The notes beneath the pieces were generated by a model. The model did not search any database. It was not told the DNA's origin and was given only the letters and a program-made list of their open reading frames with translations. The position numbers were made by a program, and so were the translations under genes. Of a stretch of 64,000 bases of DNA, positions 26,782 through 35,800 are shown in pieces (positions within the stretch are counted from its first letter, which is position 1; each line of letters begins with the position of its first letter). Source of the stretch: Mucilaginibacter sp. PAMB04168 (GTDB taxonomy: Bacteria; Bacteroidota; Bacteroidia; Sphingobacteriales; Sphingobacteriaceae); assembly GCF_039634365.2 (NCBI RefSeq), contig NZ_CP155079.2, forward strand, positions 1,736,001 through 1,800,000, read 5' to 3'.

Positions 26782-26826
26782 ATGCTATGACTGATGATAG
26801 CACATCCATCTCTTCAGTCATAGCAT
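26782..26826. terminator. 13-bp inverted repeat after the cupin gene
   Basis: ATGCTATGACTGA (26782-26794) pairs with TCAGTCATAGCAT (26814-26826), loop 19. It begins 13 bp past the cupin stop on the minus strand, but only TTT follows, so terminator function is likely yet unproven. Confidence 0.45.
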
Positions 26827-26838
26827 GTATAATTAAAT

Positions 26839-27411
26839 TTAAACGGATTTCGGAACCAGCTTATAATCCCACTCGGGTTTATAACCTTTTAAGCGGCCTA
26901 GCGCTGCCAGTACTTTAAATACGCCCTTTTTTAGAAGAGTTAATTTGCCTGCCGATTTATACACTTCGCTATAATGATCCAGCATAACAGCAAATTGCAG
27001 TAAGTTAAGAGAGTCATAGTGTTCCTCATACCGGGCGTTAGCCAATGCACATACAGCCTCATAAAGTTGCTCAGTTTGCATAGCCGGTCTTACTTCCGTA
27101 ATAATTTCCAGCTGTTGTTTCGTGCTGGCATTCCACCACTGATGCGCGTCACCTGGTTTTATAACCAACATTTCACCAGCATCGAAACGTACTTTTTTAC
27201 CGTTAACAAGCGCCATCATGCTGCCTGATGATACGGTTATAATTTCCGTTTGAGAAGGATGAACGTGAACAAAGCCATTTTTACGGCTGCTTTCGGGGTC
27301 GGCGATACATTTGATGCGTACGTATTCACCGTCGGTATCTTTCGCGGTACGCAGAAAAACGAATGTCTTTTTGGTCAGAGGATTTGAAATTTTATCGCCT
27401 GTTCTTAACAT
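26839..27411 (-). CDS. Cupin domain protein
   Basis: Protein of 190 residues. The cupin core spans about residues 35-115: HVHPSQTEIITVSSG (first metal motif with two His and a Glu) and GEMLVIKPGDAHQWWNAS (second motif with the last His). A C-terminal helical segment (ANARYEEHYDSLNLLQFAVML) has no obvious domain. Many such stand-alone cupins bind small ligands or act as isomerases; function cannot be set. It stands alone between rpsA and the pyr genes. Confidence 0.8.
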   Translation of the reverse strand: MLRTGDKISNPLTKKTFVFLRTAKDTDGEYVRIKCIADPESSRKNGFVHVHPSQTEIITVSSGSMMALVNGKKVRFDAGEMLVIKPGDAHQWWNASTKQQLEIITEVRPAMQTEQLYEAVCALANARYEEHYDSLNLLQFAVMLDHYSEVYKSAGKLTLLKKGVFKVLAALGRLKGYKPEWDYKLVPKSV

Positions 27412-27513
27412 AAATAGATGTATAAGCTGCCTGTCGGGGCATTAGTTATATGTTTCTCAAACTATTATACGTAAAACCTGATATAAATGATACACTTATT
27501 TGCAAACAAAGTA

Positions 27514-27548
27514 ACAAAAAAAGCCCTGTGTGTTGAAACACAGGGCTT
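27514..27548 (-). terminator. Terminator of rpsA
   Basis: Eleven-pair stem AAGCCCTGTGT / ACACAGGGCTT (27521-27531 with 27538-27548), T tail on the minus strand. It starts 24 bp after the rpsA stop. Confidence 0.92.
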
Positions 27549-27571
27549 TTAAAAGAGAATTTATTTAATGC

Positions 27572-29518
27572 TTATTTTGAATCCTCGTTGTTGTTACGAG
27601 CTTTGTTTTCGGCACCTTCCATTTGCTCTTTCAGTTGAGCTAAAACGCTAAGGTCGCCAAGTGTTGATTTCTCAACAGATTCTTTAACTTTTTTAACCGC
27701 GCTATTAGCAGCTTTCGCTTCTTTTTTACGGTTTTCAAAGTCTTGAACTCTGGCTTCAGAGCGGATATCTTCCCAAATGCGTGAGTGAGAAATCACAATA
27801 CGTTTGTTGTCTTTTCCAAACTCGATGATTTTGAATTCGGCAGTTTCTTCAGCTTTTAAAGATTTACCGTCTTCTTTCACTAAGTGTTTGGTTGGCGCAA
27901 AGCCTTCAACACCGTAAGGTAATGCTACAACAGCACCTTTATCAGTTACTTTCAATACTGTACCTTCGTGTACTGAATCAACAGTGAAGATAGTTTCGAA
28001 AGTATCCCAAGGGTTTTCTTCCAGTTGTTTGTGACCTAAGCTCAGTTTGCGGTTCTCAATATCCAGTTCTAAAACAACCACGTCTAATTTCTCGCCTACC
28101 TTAGTAAACTCGTTAGGGTGATTAACTTTTTTAGACCATGAAAGGTCAGAGATATGGATTAAGCCGTCAATGCCGTCTTCTAATTCAACAAACACACCAA
28201 AGTTAGTCATGTTTTTAACGGTGGCTACGTGCTGGGTACCAACAGCGTATTTCTCACCGGCGTTTTGCCATGGATCAGGCGTTAATTGCTTAATACCTAA
28301 TGACATTTTGCGCTCTTCGCGGTCTAAAGTTAAAACCTGAGCTTCAACTTCGTCACCCACTTTCAGGAATTCCTGAGGGTTACGCAGGTTTTGTGACCAT
28401 GACATTTCAGATACGTGGATCAAACCTTCAACACCTGGGGTGATTTCAAGGAATGCGCCATAATCAGCCACGGTAACAATTTTACCTTTTACATGTGAAC
28501 CAATCTGGATCGATTCATCAAGGCTTTGCCAAGGGTGAGGAGTTAATTGTTTTAAGCCCAGAGCAATACGTTTTTTCTCGTCATCAAAGTCCAGAACAAC
28601 AACGTTGATCTTTTGATCCAATGCCAATACTTCACGCGGATGCTCGATACGGCCCCATGATATATCGGTAATGTGCAGTAAGCCGTCAACGCCACCCAAG
28701 TCGATGAATACACCGAAATCGGTAATGTTTTTAACGGTACCTTCCAATACCTGACCTTTTTCAAGGCGTGCAACAATTTCAATTTTTTGGTTTTCTAAAT
28801 CGTCCTCGATCAGCACTTTGTGCGATACCACTACGTTTTTAAACTCGTGGTTGATCTTAACAACTTTGAACTCCATAGTTTTACCCACATAGATATCGTA
28901 ATCGCGGATAGGCTTGATATCAATTTGTGAACCTGGTAAAAAGGCTTCAACACCCATGATGTCTACAATCAAACCACCTTTAGTTCTGCTCTTCACAAAA
29001 CCGGTAATGATTTCATCGTTAGTTAATGCATCATTAATGCGTTCCCATGATTTTTGTGTTTTAGCGCGTTTGCGTGAAAGTACCAACTGACCGTTAGCAT
29101 CTTCTTGTGATTCAACAAACACGTCAACAGTGTCACCGATTTTCAGATCAGGTGTATCACGGAATTCTGACAATGATACCATACCATCAGATTTAAAACC
29201 GATGTTCAATACCACGTCTTTGTTATTGATGTTTACAACAGTACCGGTGATGATTTCGCCCTGGTTAATTGAGTTGAAAGTACCATCGTACATTTGCTCA
29301 AATTTTTGACGGTCAGCATCGCTGTAGTTGCCAAATTTTTTATCATCAGCGTCCCAATCAAAGTCGTTGTTGCTTGCTGTGATTTTTGATTTGATTTCAT
29401 CAATAGAAATTGAATCAGCTTCTGACTCAATGTTTTCTTTTTCCTTTGCAGACGTAACTGTTTCCAGCTCAGCCTGCTTAGACTGTAATTCTTTTTCTGC
29501 TTCTTGTTTTTTTGCCAT
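27572..29518 (-). CDS. rpsA: 30S ribosomal protein S1
   Basis: S1 helps mRNA bind the 30S subunit. The 648-residue protein has six S1 repeats at about 88-149, 167-232, 254-323, 341-410, 426-496 and 515-578; repeats 3-5 are closest to each other, with the pattern GxVKNITDFGVFIDLGGVDGLLHITDISW. An N-terminal charged tail of about 80 residues (rich in Glu/Lys) and a C-terminal Lys/Asn-rich tail (ENKARNNNEDSK) are additional to the E. coli form, as usual in Bacteroidota. The gene has a visible Shine-Dalgarno sequence and its own promoter, and is monocistronic. Confidence 0.96.
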   Translation of the reverse strand: MAKKQEAEKELQSKQAELETVTSAKEKENIESEADSISIDEIKSKITASNNDFDWDADDKKFGNYSDADRQKFEQMYDGTFNSINQGEIITGTVVNINNKDVVLNIGFKSDGMVSLSEFRDTPDLKIGDTVDVFVESQEDANGQLVLSRKRAKTQKSWERINDALTNDEIITGFVKSRTKGGLIVDIMGVEAFLPGSQIDIKPIRDYDIYVGKTMEFKVVKINHEFKNVVVSHKVLIEDDLENQKIEIVARLEKGQVLEGTVKNITDFGVFIDLGGVDGLLHITDISWGRIEHPREVLALDQKINVVVLDFDDEKKRIALGLKQLTPHPWQSLDESIQIGSHVKGKIVTVADYGAFLEITPGVEGLIHVSEMSWSQNLRNPQEFLKVGDEVEAQVLTLDREERKMSLGIKQLTPDPWQNAGEKYAVGTQHVATVKNMTNFGVFVELEDGIDGLIHISDLSWSKKVNHPNEFTKVGEKLDVVVLELDIENRKLSLGHKQLEENPWDTFETIFTVDSVHEGTVLKVTDKGAVVALPYGVEGFAPTKHLVKEDGKSLKAEETAEFKIIEFGKDNKRIVISHSRIWEDIRSEARVQDFENRKKEAKAANSAVKKVKESVEKSTLGDLSVLAQLKEQMEGAENKARNNNEDSK

Positions 29519-29530
29519 TAAATAAATTGT

Positions 29531-29564
29531 CTCCTTTTCCCAATTAATTGGGACTGCAAAGGTA
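29531..29564 (-). promoter_or_regulatory. rpsA promoter element, palindrome and Shine-Dalgarno
   Basis: Read on the minus strand: TACCTTTG (29564-29557), perfect 14-bp palindrome CCCAATTAATTGGG (29552-29539) close to the start site, then AAGGAG (29536-29531) 12 bases before the ATG. Strong Shine-Dalgarno sequences are uncommon in this phylum. Confidence 0.55.
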
Positions 29565-29787
29565 AGGATAATATTTTCGTAAATAAAAATAAATTGAAAC
29601 GAAAATATAATGTTAAATGCTGATTGTTAAGCGAATGTGATTAGCAAGTGTAAAAATACGGCGATGCAGATGCATAAAGTTTAAGGCTTTTGGGAAATAG
29701 TATAAAATAAAACCACCTCCGAAATGGTTTGTAATACTATAGCATTTGCACATTTGCGCCCATGCAAATCAGCACATTTCAAATCAT

Positions 29788-31053
29788 ATGTCTGCATTAT
29801 CTACTACATTTCGGTCTCTCCAATACCACAATTACAGATTATACTTTATAGGGCAATCTATCTCACTTATTGGCACCTGGATGGAGCGTATTGCCATTAA
29901 CTGGCTGGTTTACTCAACTACACATTCGGCACTTATGTTAGGGATTGTAAATTTTGCCGGACAAATACCAACGTTATTGCTATCACCCTACGGCGGTACC
30001 ATATCAGATAGGCACAACCGTTATAAAATATTGCTTACCACCCAAATTGCCGCTATGGTACAAGCTGGTATTATGGCCACACTGGTAGTGTTGCACATTT
30101 ATAATATGCCCGCTATAATAGGTTTAAGTATTGCCCTGGGTGTTATTAATGCTTTTGATACCCCTTCGCGGCAATCGCTCATGATTAAGCTGATTGAGGA
30201 TAAGGCCGATCTTCAGAATGCTATTGCGTTAAATTCATCAATGGTTAACCTGGCCCGAATGGTTGGACCAGCTGTTGCGGGTATACTGCTTACTACGGTG
30301 GGTACCAGTGTTTGTTTTGTTTTAAATGCGCTGAGCTTTATTGCCGTTATTACTTCCTTGCTGCTGATGAAGTTACCGGTTATGGATGTCAAAAAATCGA
30401 CCGAAAGTGTATGGCAAGGGCTAAAGCAAGGGTACAATTATTTGCAGCATGCCGAAGATATTAAGTTGATGATTTTGTTAATGGCCTGTACCAGCTTTTT
30501 AGTAATGCCTTACACCACTTTAATGCCTGTGTTTGCCAAAGATATTTTCCACGGTGATGCCGGCACCTATAGCCTGCTCAATAGCGTATCGGGACTGGGC
30601 TCGTTAATTGGAGCTATTTATATGGCTACACTTAAAACAACAGGTAACATTAAGCGCATTGTGGTTTTTGCATGCGCTATGTTTAGCGTTGGCCTGGCCG
30701 TATTTGCATGGTGCAGTAATATTTGGCTGGCCTTACTATTTATTATGCCAGCCGGCGCAGGAGCTATGATGCAAATAGCCGCAACCAACACCTTTGTGCA
30801 AACTACCGTAAGCGACGAAATGCGCGGGCGTGTAATTAGTTATTATGTAATGGCTTTTATGGGGATGCAACCGCTGGGTAGCTTTTTGGTAGGTTTGGGT
30901 GGCCACTATGCCGGTCCGCGTACAATATTGTTTATTGAGGGAGCCGCAGGTTTGGCAACAGCTATAGTTTTTGCCATGTTGTTTAAAAAATCTGCCGACA
31001 GGAAACTGGAGCGAGATAAAGACTTGCCGTTGGTTGGCATAGAAGCGCAGTAA
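29788..31053 (+). CDS. MFS transporter, EntS/MFS_3-like exporter
   Basis: Inner-membrane protein of 421 residues with 12 predicted helices. The N-terminal LQYHNYRLYFIGQSISLIGTWM and the loop GTISDRHNRYKIL (MFS signature between TM2 and TM3) together with DTPSRQSLMIKLI are characteristic of the MFS_3 group, which includes the enterobactin exporter EntS and many drug exporters. It would extrude small molecules with proton antiport. The ATG at 29788 is chosen over the in-frame TTG at 29746. No siderophore genes nearby, so substrate remains open. Confidence 0.88.
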   Translation: MSALSTTFRSLQYHNYRLYFIGQSISLIGTWMERIAINWLVYSTTHSALMLGIVNFAGQIPTLLLSPYGGTISDRHNRYKILLTTQIAAMVQAGIMATLVVLHIYNMPAIIGLSIALGVINAFDTPSRQSLMIKLIEDKADLQNAIALNSSMVNLARMVGPAVAGILLTTVGTSVCFVLNALSFIAVITSLLLMKLPVMDVKKSTESVWQGLKQGYNYLQHAEDIKLMILLMACTSFLVMPYTTLMPVFAKDIFHGDAGTYSLLNSVSGLGSLIGAIYMATLKTTGNIKRIVVFACAMFSVGLAVFAWCSNIWLALLFIMPAGAGAMMQIAATNTFVQTTVSDEMRGRVISYYVMAFMGMQPLGSFLVGLGGHYAGPRTILFIEGAAGLATAIVFAMLFKKSADRKLERDKDLPLVGIEAQ

Positions 31054-31108
31054 CAGATCTATAAATAGAATAAGCCAATGCTGATAAACGACGTATTTTA
31101 ATAAAAAC

Positions 31109-31777
31109 TCAGCACAACAACTTAGCTTCAATCTCACTGAAGATCTCTAGAAAATTGCTTTCTAATTTTTTACGATAATCAATAATCACCTCGTTGATGG
31201 CTGCTTCCTGTCCGGGCGTGAAGGGGTTTGACCATATGCGCATGCAAATGCGTTTAAGTGCGTAAGCCACCTGTTCGGTTCGGGCATAGGTATGCAGGTA
31301 TTGGTCGTTTTTAAATTTAGTAAAAAAGCGTATAAAAAGGCTCGGATCTTTCATGCCGCTTTTTGTTAAAAACTCTATGATCACCTCGTCTTCGCATGAG
31401 CCCAAATGCTCATAAAAACCATGTGCAGTAATTTGTTCTGTGGTAAGTAATAAATTGTCTAAAATAAGTTCGATGGCGATATGGCCTAAAAAGAAGGGCT
31501 TTACTGGCGAGCCATTCAATGCCGGCAGCAAGGCAAGCTTGAGCTGATGCGAGTGTGTTTTAAAAAAGTTTGCGTTATGAAAATGACGGTCAACCTCCAG
31601 GTGTTTTTCCCATCCATTGAAAATATGATGTGCCGGACCGTCGGTATAGTTATATTCTTGCGGGTGCAGAATGATGCTTTTGTCGGCGTTTTTTAACAAA
31701 TCCGGCAATACGGTGCCCAATACATGGTAGCAGTTGGTAGTATGGCGGTCAAAGTAATAGTGCGACAAAAAATTCAT
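31109..31777 (-). CDS. AcpH-like (ACP phosphodiesterase family) protein
   Basis: Protein of 222 residues resembling acyl-carrier-protein phosphodiesterase, which removes 4'-phosphopantetheine from ACP. Shared landmarks are the start MNFLSHYYF, VLGTVLPDLLKN (AcpH: LGDFVK), the HLEVDRHFHNANFF segment equivalent to the family's HRxID..TD.H motif, and GHIAIELILDNLLL (AcpH: DHFLA). The pattern of His/Asp fits a metal-dependent HD-like site. Similarity is loose, so an acyl-carrier substrate is an inference. The start at 31777 is chosen because the family begins at this Met; the frame opens five residues earlier. Convergent with the MFS gene. Confidence 0.65.
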   Translation of the reverse strand: MNFLSHYYFDRHTTNCYHVLGTVLPDLLKNADKSIILHPQEYNYTDGPAHHIFNGWEKHLEVDRHFHNANFFKTHSHQLKLALLPALNGSPVKPFFLGHIAIELILDNLLLTTEQITAHGFYEHLGSCEDEVIIEFLTKSGMKDPSLFIRFFTKFKNDQYLHTYARTEQVAYALKRICMRIWSNPFTPGQEAAINEVIIDYRKKLESNFLEIFSEIEAKLLC

Positions 31778-31987
31778 ACAGACGTACTGCAAAATACAGT
31801 AAATTTTACGAAAGGCGAAATAATTAAACTATTAGCTTACTGTAAACCTTTGATCGTGATTTTAGTCAAAAATTATGAAAGGCATCAAAATACGATTGAT
31901 GTTGGCAAGCTGCTTACTTGCAGATTGATATTTTAAGCAATAGTGTTTATAAAGGGTTTTGCCTTAGTTAATTTAAATAACGATAAT

Positions 31988-32269
31988 ATGGAAAATGCAG
32001 TATATCATGACGTGGTTAACCGTCATTTTGAGATTGAAGTAGATGGTCGCGCTGCTTATATCGAATATCAGGAAAACTTAAATACATTCGTTTTAAACTA
32101 CACTCACATTCCTGAGCAACTGTTAGGTAAAGGTGTTTTAAAGCGACTGGTAGATGCGGTAATTCATTTTATATCAGGAAAGCGCTATCAATTAGTGCCA
32201 GTTGATATTATGTTTAAAAGCTATCTTCATTATCATCCTGAATGTTTAGTGCCCTTGCGTGTCTCTTAA
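31988..32269 (+). CDS. Small GNAT-like N-acetyltransferase (YjdJ type)
   Basis: Protein of 93 residues with the abbreviated GNAT fold typical of the YjdJ/Gtn group: FEIEVDGRAAYIEYQ (strand pair), YTHIPEQLLGKGVLKRLVDAVIHF (the acetyl-CoA loop with the G-K-G-V pattern and helix), and QLVPVDIMFKSYLHYHPE (the conserved PxxxxxxxYxxxHPE end). Acceptor unknown. The ATG at 31988 fits the family N-terminus; an upstream in-frame start at 31943 would add 15 residues without similarity. Confidence 0.8.
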   Translation: MENAVYHDVVNRHFEIEVDGRAAYIEYQENLNTFVLNYTHIPEQLLGKGVLKRLVDAVIHFISGKRYQLVPVDIMFKSYLHYHPECLVPLRVS

Positions 32270-32377
32270 TAATTATTAATTGTAATTTGTATGTGCACGC
32301 TTTAATGTTTTGTTAGGATAATCTCAACAAATTATTATCAATGCCGTATACGGTTCGGTGTAATGTGAGTTTGTATA

Positions 32378-33175
32378 ATGGCAGAAGTATTAAAAAGGAA
32401 TAACGTCAGGGTAATTGGTCAGGGCGAAAAAGTTATAATTTTCGCTCATGGCTTTGGTTGCGATCAAAATGTGTGGCGGCATCTTATTAATGCTTATAAG
32501 GACAAGCTTAGGTTAATACTGTTTGATTACGTAGGTGCCGGAGAGTCTGATTTAAACGCCTATGATTCAACAAGGTACAGTACCCTGGATGGCTACGCGC
32601 TTGACGTTGTAGAAATATTGGAAGCTTTACAAATTGATGAAGCGATCTTTGTAGGCCATTCTGTGAGCAGTATGGTTGGCGTACGTGCATCTATAAGTCG
32701 TCCGCAGTTATTTACCAAGCTTGTTTTTGTATCGCCATCACCCTGTTATTTTAATGATGGCGATTATATAGGCGGCCTCGAAAAAGAAGATTTGGACGCA
32801 CTATTTGAAATGATGGAGAGTAATTACCTGGGGTGGTCGAGCGCAATGGCTCCTTTAATTATGGGGAATGCAGAACGGCCTGAACTGGGAGACGAACTTA
32901 CAGCTAATTTTTGTGCCACCGACCCGGATATTGCGAGAGAATTTGCACGCGTAACTTTCCTGTCTGACAATAGGACCGACTTGGCTAAACTTAATGTTCC
33001 AAATCTTACCCTGCAATGCAAGGATGATATATTAGCACCCTTAGAAGTGGGATATTATATGCAAAAGCATGCCCCTCAAAACACCTTGGTGATATTAGAA
33101 GCTGCCGGGCATTGCCCACATTTAAGCGCTCCTGAACAAACTATTCAGGCCATACGTGAATTTATTGAGGCATAA
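32378..33175 (+). CDS. RsbQ-like alpha/beta hydrolase
   Basis: Alpha/beta-hydrolase of 265 residues close to Bacillus RsbQ and plant KAI2/D14. The triad is Ser95 (GHSVSS), Asp217 (CKDDIL) and His245 (AGHCPH), almost exactly the spacing of RsbQ Ser96, Asp219 and His247; the oxyanion motif is AHGFGCDQNVW (23-33). In Bacillus, RsbQ hydrolyses or senses a hydrophobic small molecule to activate the PAS phosphatase RsbP. The next gene, 42 bp on, encodes a PAS protein, so the arrangement of sensor hydrolase plus PAS partner is retained although the output domain differs. Confidence 0.88.
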   Translation: MAEVLKRNNVRVIGQGEKVIIFAHGFGCDQNVWRHLINAYKDKLRLILFDYVGAGESDLNAYDSTRYSTLDGYALDVVEILEALQIDEAIFVGHSVSSMVGVRASISRPQLFTKLVFVSPSPCYFNDGDYIGGLEKEDLDALFEMMESNYLGWSSAMAPLIMGNAERPELGDELTANFCATDPDIAREFARVTFLSDNRTDLAKLNVPNLTLQCKDDILAPLEVGYYMQKHAPQNTLVILEAAGHCPHLSAPEQTIQAIREFIEA

Positions 33176-33217
33176 ACCGGCACATAAACCCATGTTCAAC
33201 TCAATTTAGCAACATAC

Positions 33218-33832
33218 ATGTTATCTGTAAACTTTGTATCGTTATATCATCATGCCCCATGCGGGTTGTTAACGTTTGATATCAATGGTACAATTTTATA
33301 TGCTAACCAAACACTGTTAACCTGGCTGGGCAAAACTGCGGAGGCTGTTACTGGCACTAAGTTTACCGATCTGTTAGAAAAAGGTGGCAAAATTTATTAT
33401 CAGCTTTTTGTACATCCGCTGTTGCAGCTTAAAAACGAAGTTAATGAAGTTAACTTGTACATTAATTCTGCCAGGGGGGCTATGCCTTGCTTGTTTAGTG
33501 CTTCGTTATTTACTGAGTGTGACACGGCAGAGCTGGTATTTAATGCAACCTTATTTAAAGTAGCCGACCGCAAAAAGTACGAAGAAGAGCTGCTTATGAA
33601 AAAGAAGCAGGCAGAAGCGGAGAATGAGGCACAAACCGCTACGCTGGAGGAAGTAGCTTTTGCGCAATCACATTTGGTAAGGGCTCCCTTGGCCAATATA
33701 TTGGGGCTAATATCGCTGTTGGAGCACATTGACATGGATGAGGAAGGCAAAAGCATTGTACAAATGGTGCAAACCAGTGCAGTACAGCTCGACAAAAAGA
33801 TCAGAGCGCTAGCAGATAAACTCAATTCCTGA
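33218..33832 (+). CDS. PAS protein with histidine-kinase-like dimerisation helix, no kinase domain
   Basis: Protein of 204 residues. A PAS domain covers about 5-118 (DINGTILYANQTLLTWLG...), a coiled coil 120-145 (Glu/Lys/Ala-rich), and a DHp-like hairpin from about 143: AQSHLVRAPLANILGLISLL, where H152 lies at the phospho-accepting His of HisKA (usual SHELRTPL). The chain ends after the second helix, and no HATPase_c follows before the next gene, so it cannot be a kinase alone. Its position behind the RsbQ-like gene suggests a signal acceptor that pairs with a kinase or another DHp partner. Confidence 0.78.
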   Translation: MLSVNFVSLYHHAPCGLLTFDINGTILYANQTLLTWLGKTAEAVTGTKFTDLLEKGGKIYYQLFVHPLLQLKNEVNEVNLYINSARGAMPCLFSASLFTECDTAELVFNATLFKVADRKKYEEELLMKKKQAEAENEAQTATLEEVAFAQSHLVRAPLANILGLISLLEHIDMDEEGKSIVQMVQTSAVQLDKKIRALADKLNS

Positions 33833-33954
33833 TGTTTTAGGCAAACAAACCTGCACACACCTCAATCCTTTCTTACATTACTTCATATAGTATCGTTTGG
33901 CCAAATTCGGTACAGGCATCTATATTGAAGCTGCAATTGTTTCCTGCAATCTGC

Positions 33955-33962
33955 TATCTTTG
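33955..33962 (+). promoter_or_regulatory. -7 element of tyrS
   Basis: Exact TATCTTTG, 22 bp before the ATG. An ATTGT at 33936-33940 could be a -33 box, though the spacing is slightly short. Confidence 0.5.
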
Positions 33963-33984
33963 CCCACTTTAAATAATTTTTATA

Positions 33985-35268
33985 ATGAGCTTTGTTGAAG
34001 AATTACGCTGGAGAGGCATGCTGCATGATATTATGCCCGGAACCGAGGAACTGCTGAATAAAGGTATGGTATCGGGTTATATCGGGTTCGACCCAACGGC
34101 TGATTCCTTGCATGTGGGCAGTTTGGCTACTATCATGACGCTGATTCATTTTCAGCGTGCGGGCCATAAACCTTATGCTTTGGTGGGTGGAGCAACCGGT
34201 ATGGTTGGCGACCCGTCCGGCAAGTCTGCTGAGCGCAGCTTGTTATCTGAGGATGCTTTGCAGCATAACTTGCAAGGCATTCAAGCCCAGCTTGAGAAAT
34301 TTTTAGATTTTACTAGAGGAGCTAACAGTGCTGAAATTGTAAATAACTACGATTGGTTTAAAGAATTCTCTTTCCTGAACTTTATACGCGATGTAGGCAA
34401 GCATATCACCGTGAACTACATGATGGCTAAAGATTCGGTGAAAAGCCGTTTAACAGGAGATAGCGGCATGTCTTTTACGGAGTTTAGCTACCAGCTTATA
34501 CAGGGATACGATTTTTATTACCTGTGGAAAAACAAAAGCTGTGTATTACAAATGGGTGGTAGCGACCAGTGGGGCAATATTGTTACCGGAACTGAACTGA
34601 TACGCCGTAAGGATGGCGGAGAGGCTTATGCCTTGACTACCCAACTGATTAAAAAGGCAGATGGTTCTAAGTTCGGTAAATCCGAAGGTGGTAACATCTG
34701 GCTGGATCCGGCTCAAACCTCGCCTTACAAATTTTACCAGTTCTGGCTTAACGCGACTGATGAAGATGTAAAGAAATTCATCAGGATATTTACCTTGCTT
34801 AACCGCGAAACTATCGAAGCCATGGAAACAGAGCATGATGCAGCACCGCACCAGCGTTTGTTGCAAAAGGCGCTGGCGAAGGATATAACCATCCGCGTAC
34901 ATGGCGAGGCTGCTTACAATAAGGCAATCCAGTCATCAGAGTTTTTATTTGGCAATACGGGTATTGAGTTTTTAAGCGCACTTAATAACGATGAGGTATT
35001 GGGTATTTTTGAGGGTGTACCAAATTACACGGTTAGTCGTGCCGATTTGGAGACCGGTATAAATGTTCAGGATCTGTTGGCGGTTAAAACTTCGGTTTTT
35101 GCATCAAAAGGCGAAGCTAAAAAGATGATACAGGGTGGGGGAGCGGCTGTTAACAAAGCCAAAATCACATCGCCCGACAGTGTATACCAATTAGACAGCC
35201 TGATTAATGATAAGTTCCTGGTTGTGCAAAAGGGTAAAAAGAATTATTTTCTGATTGTGATTGAATAA
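33985..35268 (+). CDS. tyrS: Tyrosyl-tRNA synthetase
   Basis: Class I synthetase of 427 residues that charges tRNA-Tyr. The HIGH-type signature reads [14 protein letters not shown] (with HVGS), and the KMSKS-type loop reads KFGKSEGGN at about 231-239. A tyrosine-binding segment [13 protein letters not shown] is intact. The C-terminal 80 residues form an S4 RNA-binding domain ([31 protein letters not shown]). Length matches bacterial TyrS. It precedes the toxin-antitoxin pair by 37 bp with a separate promoter. Confidence 0.97.
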   Translation: MSFVEELRWRGMLHDIMPGTEELLNKGMVSGYIGFDPTADSLHVGSLATIMTLIHFQRAGHKPYALVGGATGMVGDPSGKSAERSLLSEDALQHNLQGIQAQLEKFLDFTRGANSAEIVNNYDWFKEFSFLNFIRDVGKHITVNYMMAKDSVKSRLTGDSGMSFTEFSYQLIQGYDFYYLWKNKSCVLQMGGSDQWGNIVTGTELIRRKDGGEAYALTTQLIKKADGSKFGKSEGGNIWLDPAQTSPYKFYQFWLNATDEDVKKFIRIFTLLNRETIEAMETEHDAAPHQRLLQKALAKDITIRVHGEAAYNKAIQSSEFLFGNTGIEFLSALNNDEVLGIFEGVPNYTVSRADLETGINVQDLLAVKTSVFASKGEAKKMIQGGGAAVNKAKITSPDSVYQLDSLINDKFLVVQKGKKNYFLIVIE

Positions 35269-35311
35269 TTTGCAAATGCGACAAATGTGATTTATATTTG
35301 GATAAATGTCG
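35268..35311 (+). promoter_or_regulatory. Promoter/operator of the Xre-RES module
   Basis: TTTG (35269-35272), 20-bp spacer, TATATTTG (35293-35300): a full consensus promoter. ATTTGCAAAT (35268-35277, perfect palindrome) covers the -33 box, and CGACA (35279-35283) mirrors TGTCG (35307-35311) across the -7 box. The layout fits autorepression by the Xre antitoxin. Confidence 0.6.
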
Positions 35312-35800
35312 TATAGTAAAAAACATATTGCTCAAAATGAGGTTAATGAACCAATGGCAGCTTATATCACTACTGATTCTGTAACCTCATTTTATCATTT
35401 GCTTACAGGTGTAAAGCCGGCTAAGTCTTCTTCCGATTTTGATGTGATCAGGCTGGCGCGGCAGGGGCTGCCTAAGAAAGTGCTTACTTCGCTGGCGCAA
35501 AAAATATCCCTTACCTTACAGGAACTGGCAGGTATTATGCATATGAGCGAGCGTACCTTGCAGCGCTATGAAGATGATACGGTTCTAAAAACCGAGTACG
35601 CTGAAAAGGCCGTTGAACTGGCCCGCCTGTATACCCGCGGTGAGGAAGTATTTGGCTCTATGGATAAATTTAAAGGCTGGATGAAAACTCCTGCACATGT
35701 ATTTAAAGGCGAAACTCCGGTTTCATTACTGGATACATCAGTTGGTTTTGATTTGGTACTGCGTGAGTTGGGCCGTATTGAGCATGGTGTTTTTGCCTAA
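35306..35800 (+). CDS. Xre/MbcA/ParS-type antitoxin
   Basis: Antitoxin of 164 residues. The first half (about 45-105) has an Xre-like helix-turn-helix (KKVLTSLAQKISLTLQELAG, MSERTLQRYEDDTVL), the second half is the DUF2384 toxin-binding region (LARLYTRGEEVFGSMDKFKGWMKTPAHVFKGETPVSLLDT). It should neutralise the RES toxin encoded by the next gene, with which it overlaps by one base (TAATG), and repress the shared promoter. The ATG at 35306 lies so near the -7 box that the transcript would be almost leaderless; the ATG at 35354 is an alternative start. Confidence 0.9.
   Translation: MSYSKKHIAQNEVNEPMAAYITTDSVTSFYHLLTGVKPAKSSSDFDVIRLARQGLPKKVLTSLAQKISLTLQELAGIMHMSERTLQRYEDDTVLKTEYAEKAVELARLYTRGEEVFGSMDKFKGWMKTPAHVFKGETPVSLLDTSVGFDLVLRELGRIEHGVFA

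Noticed and set aside
33218..33832. Complete histidine kinase
   Set aside because: The HATPase_c domain is absent and the frame ends after the DHp-like hairpin.
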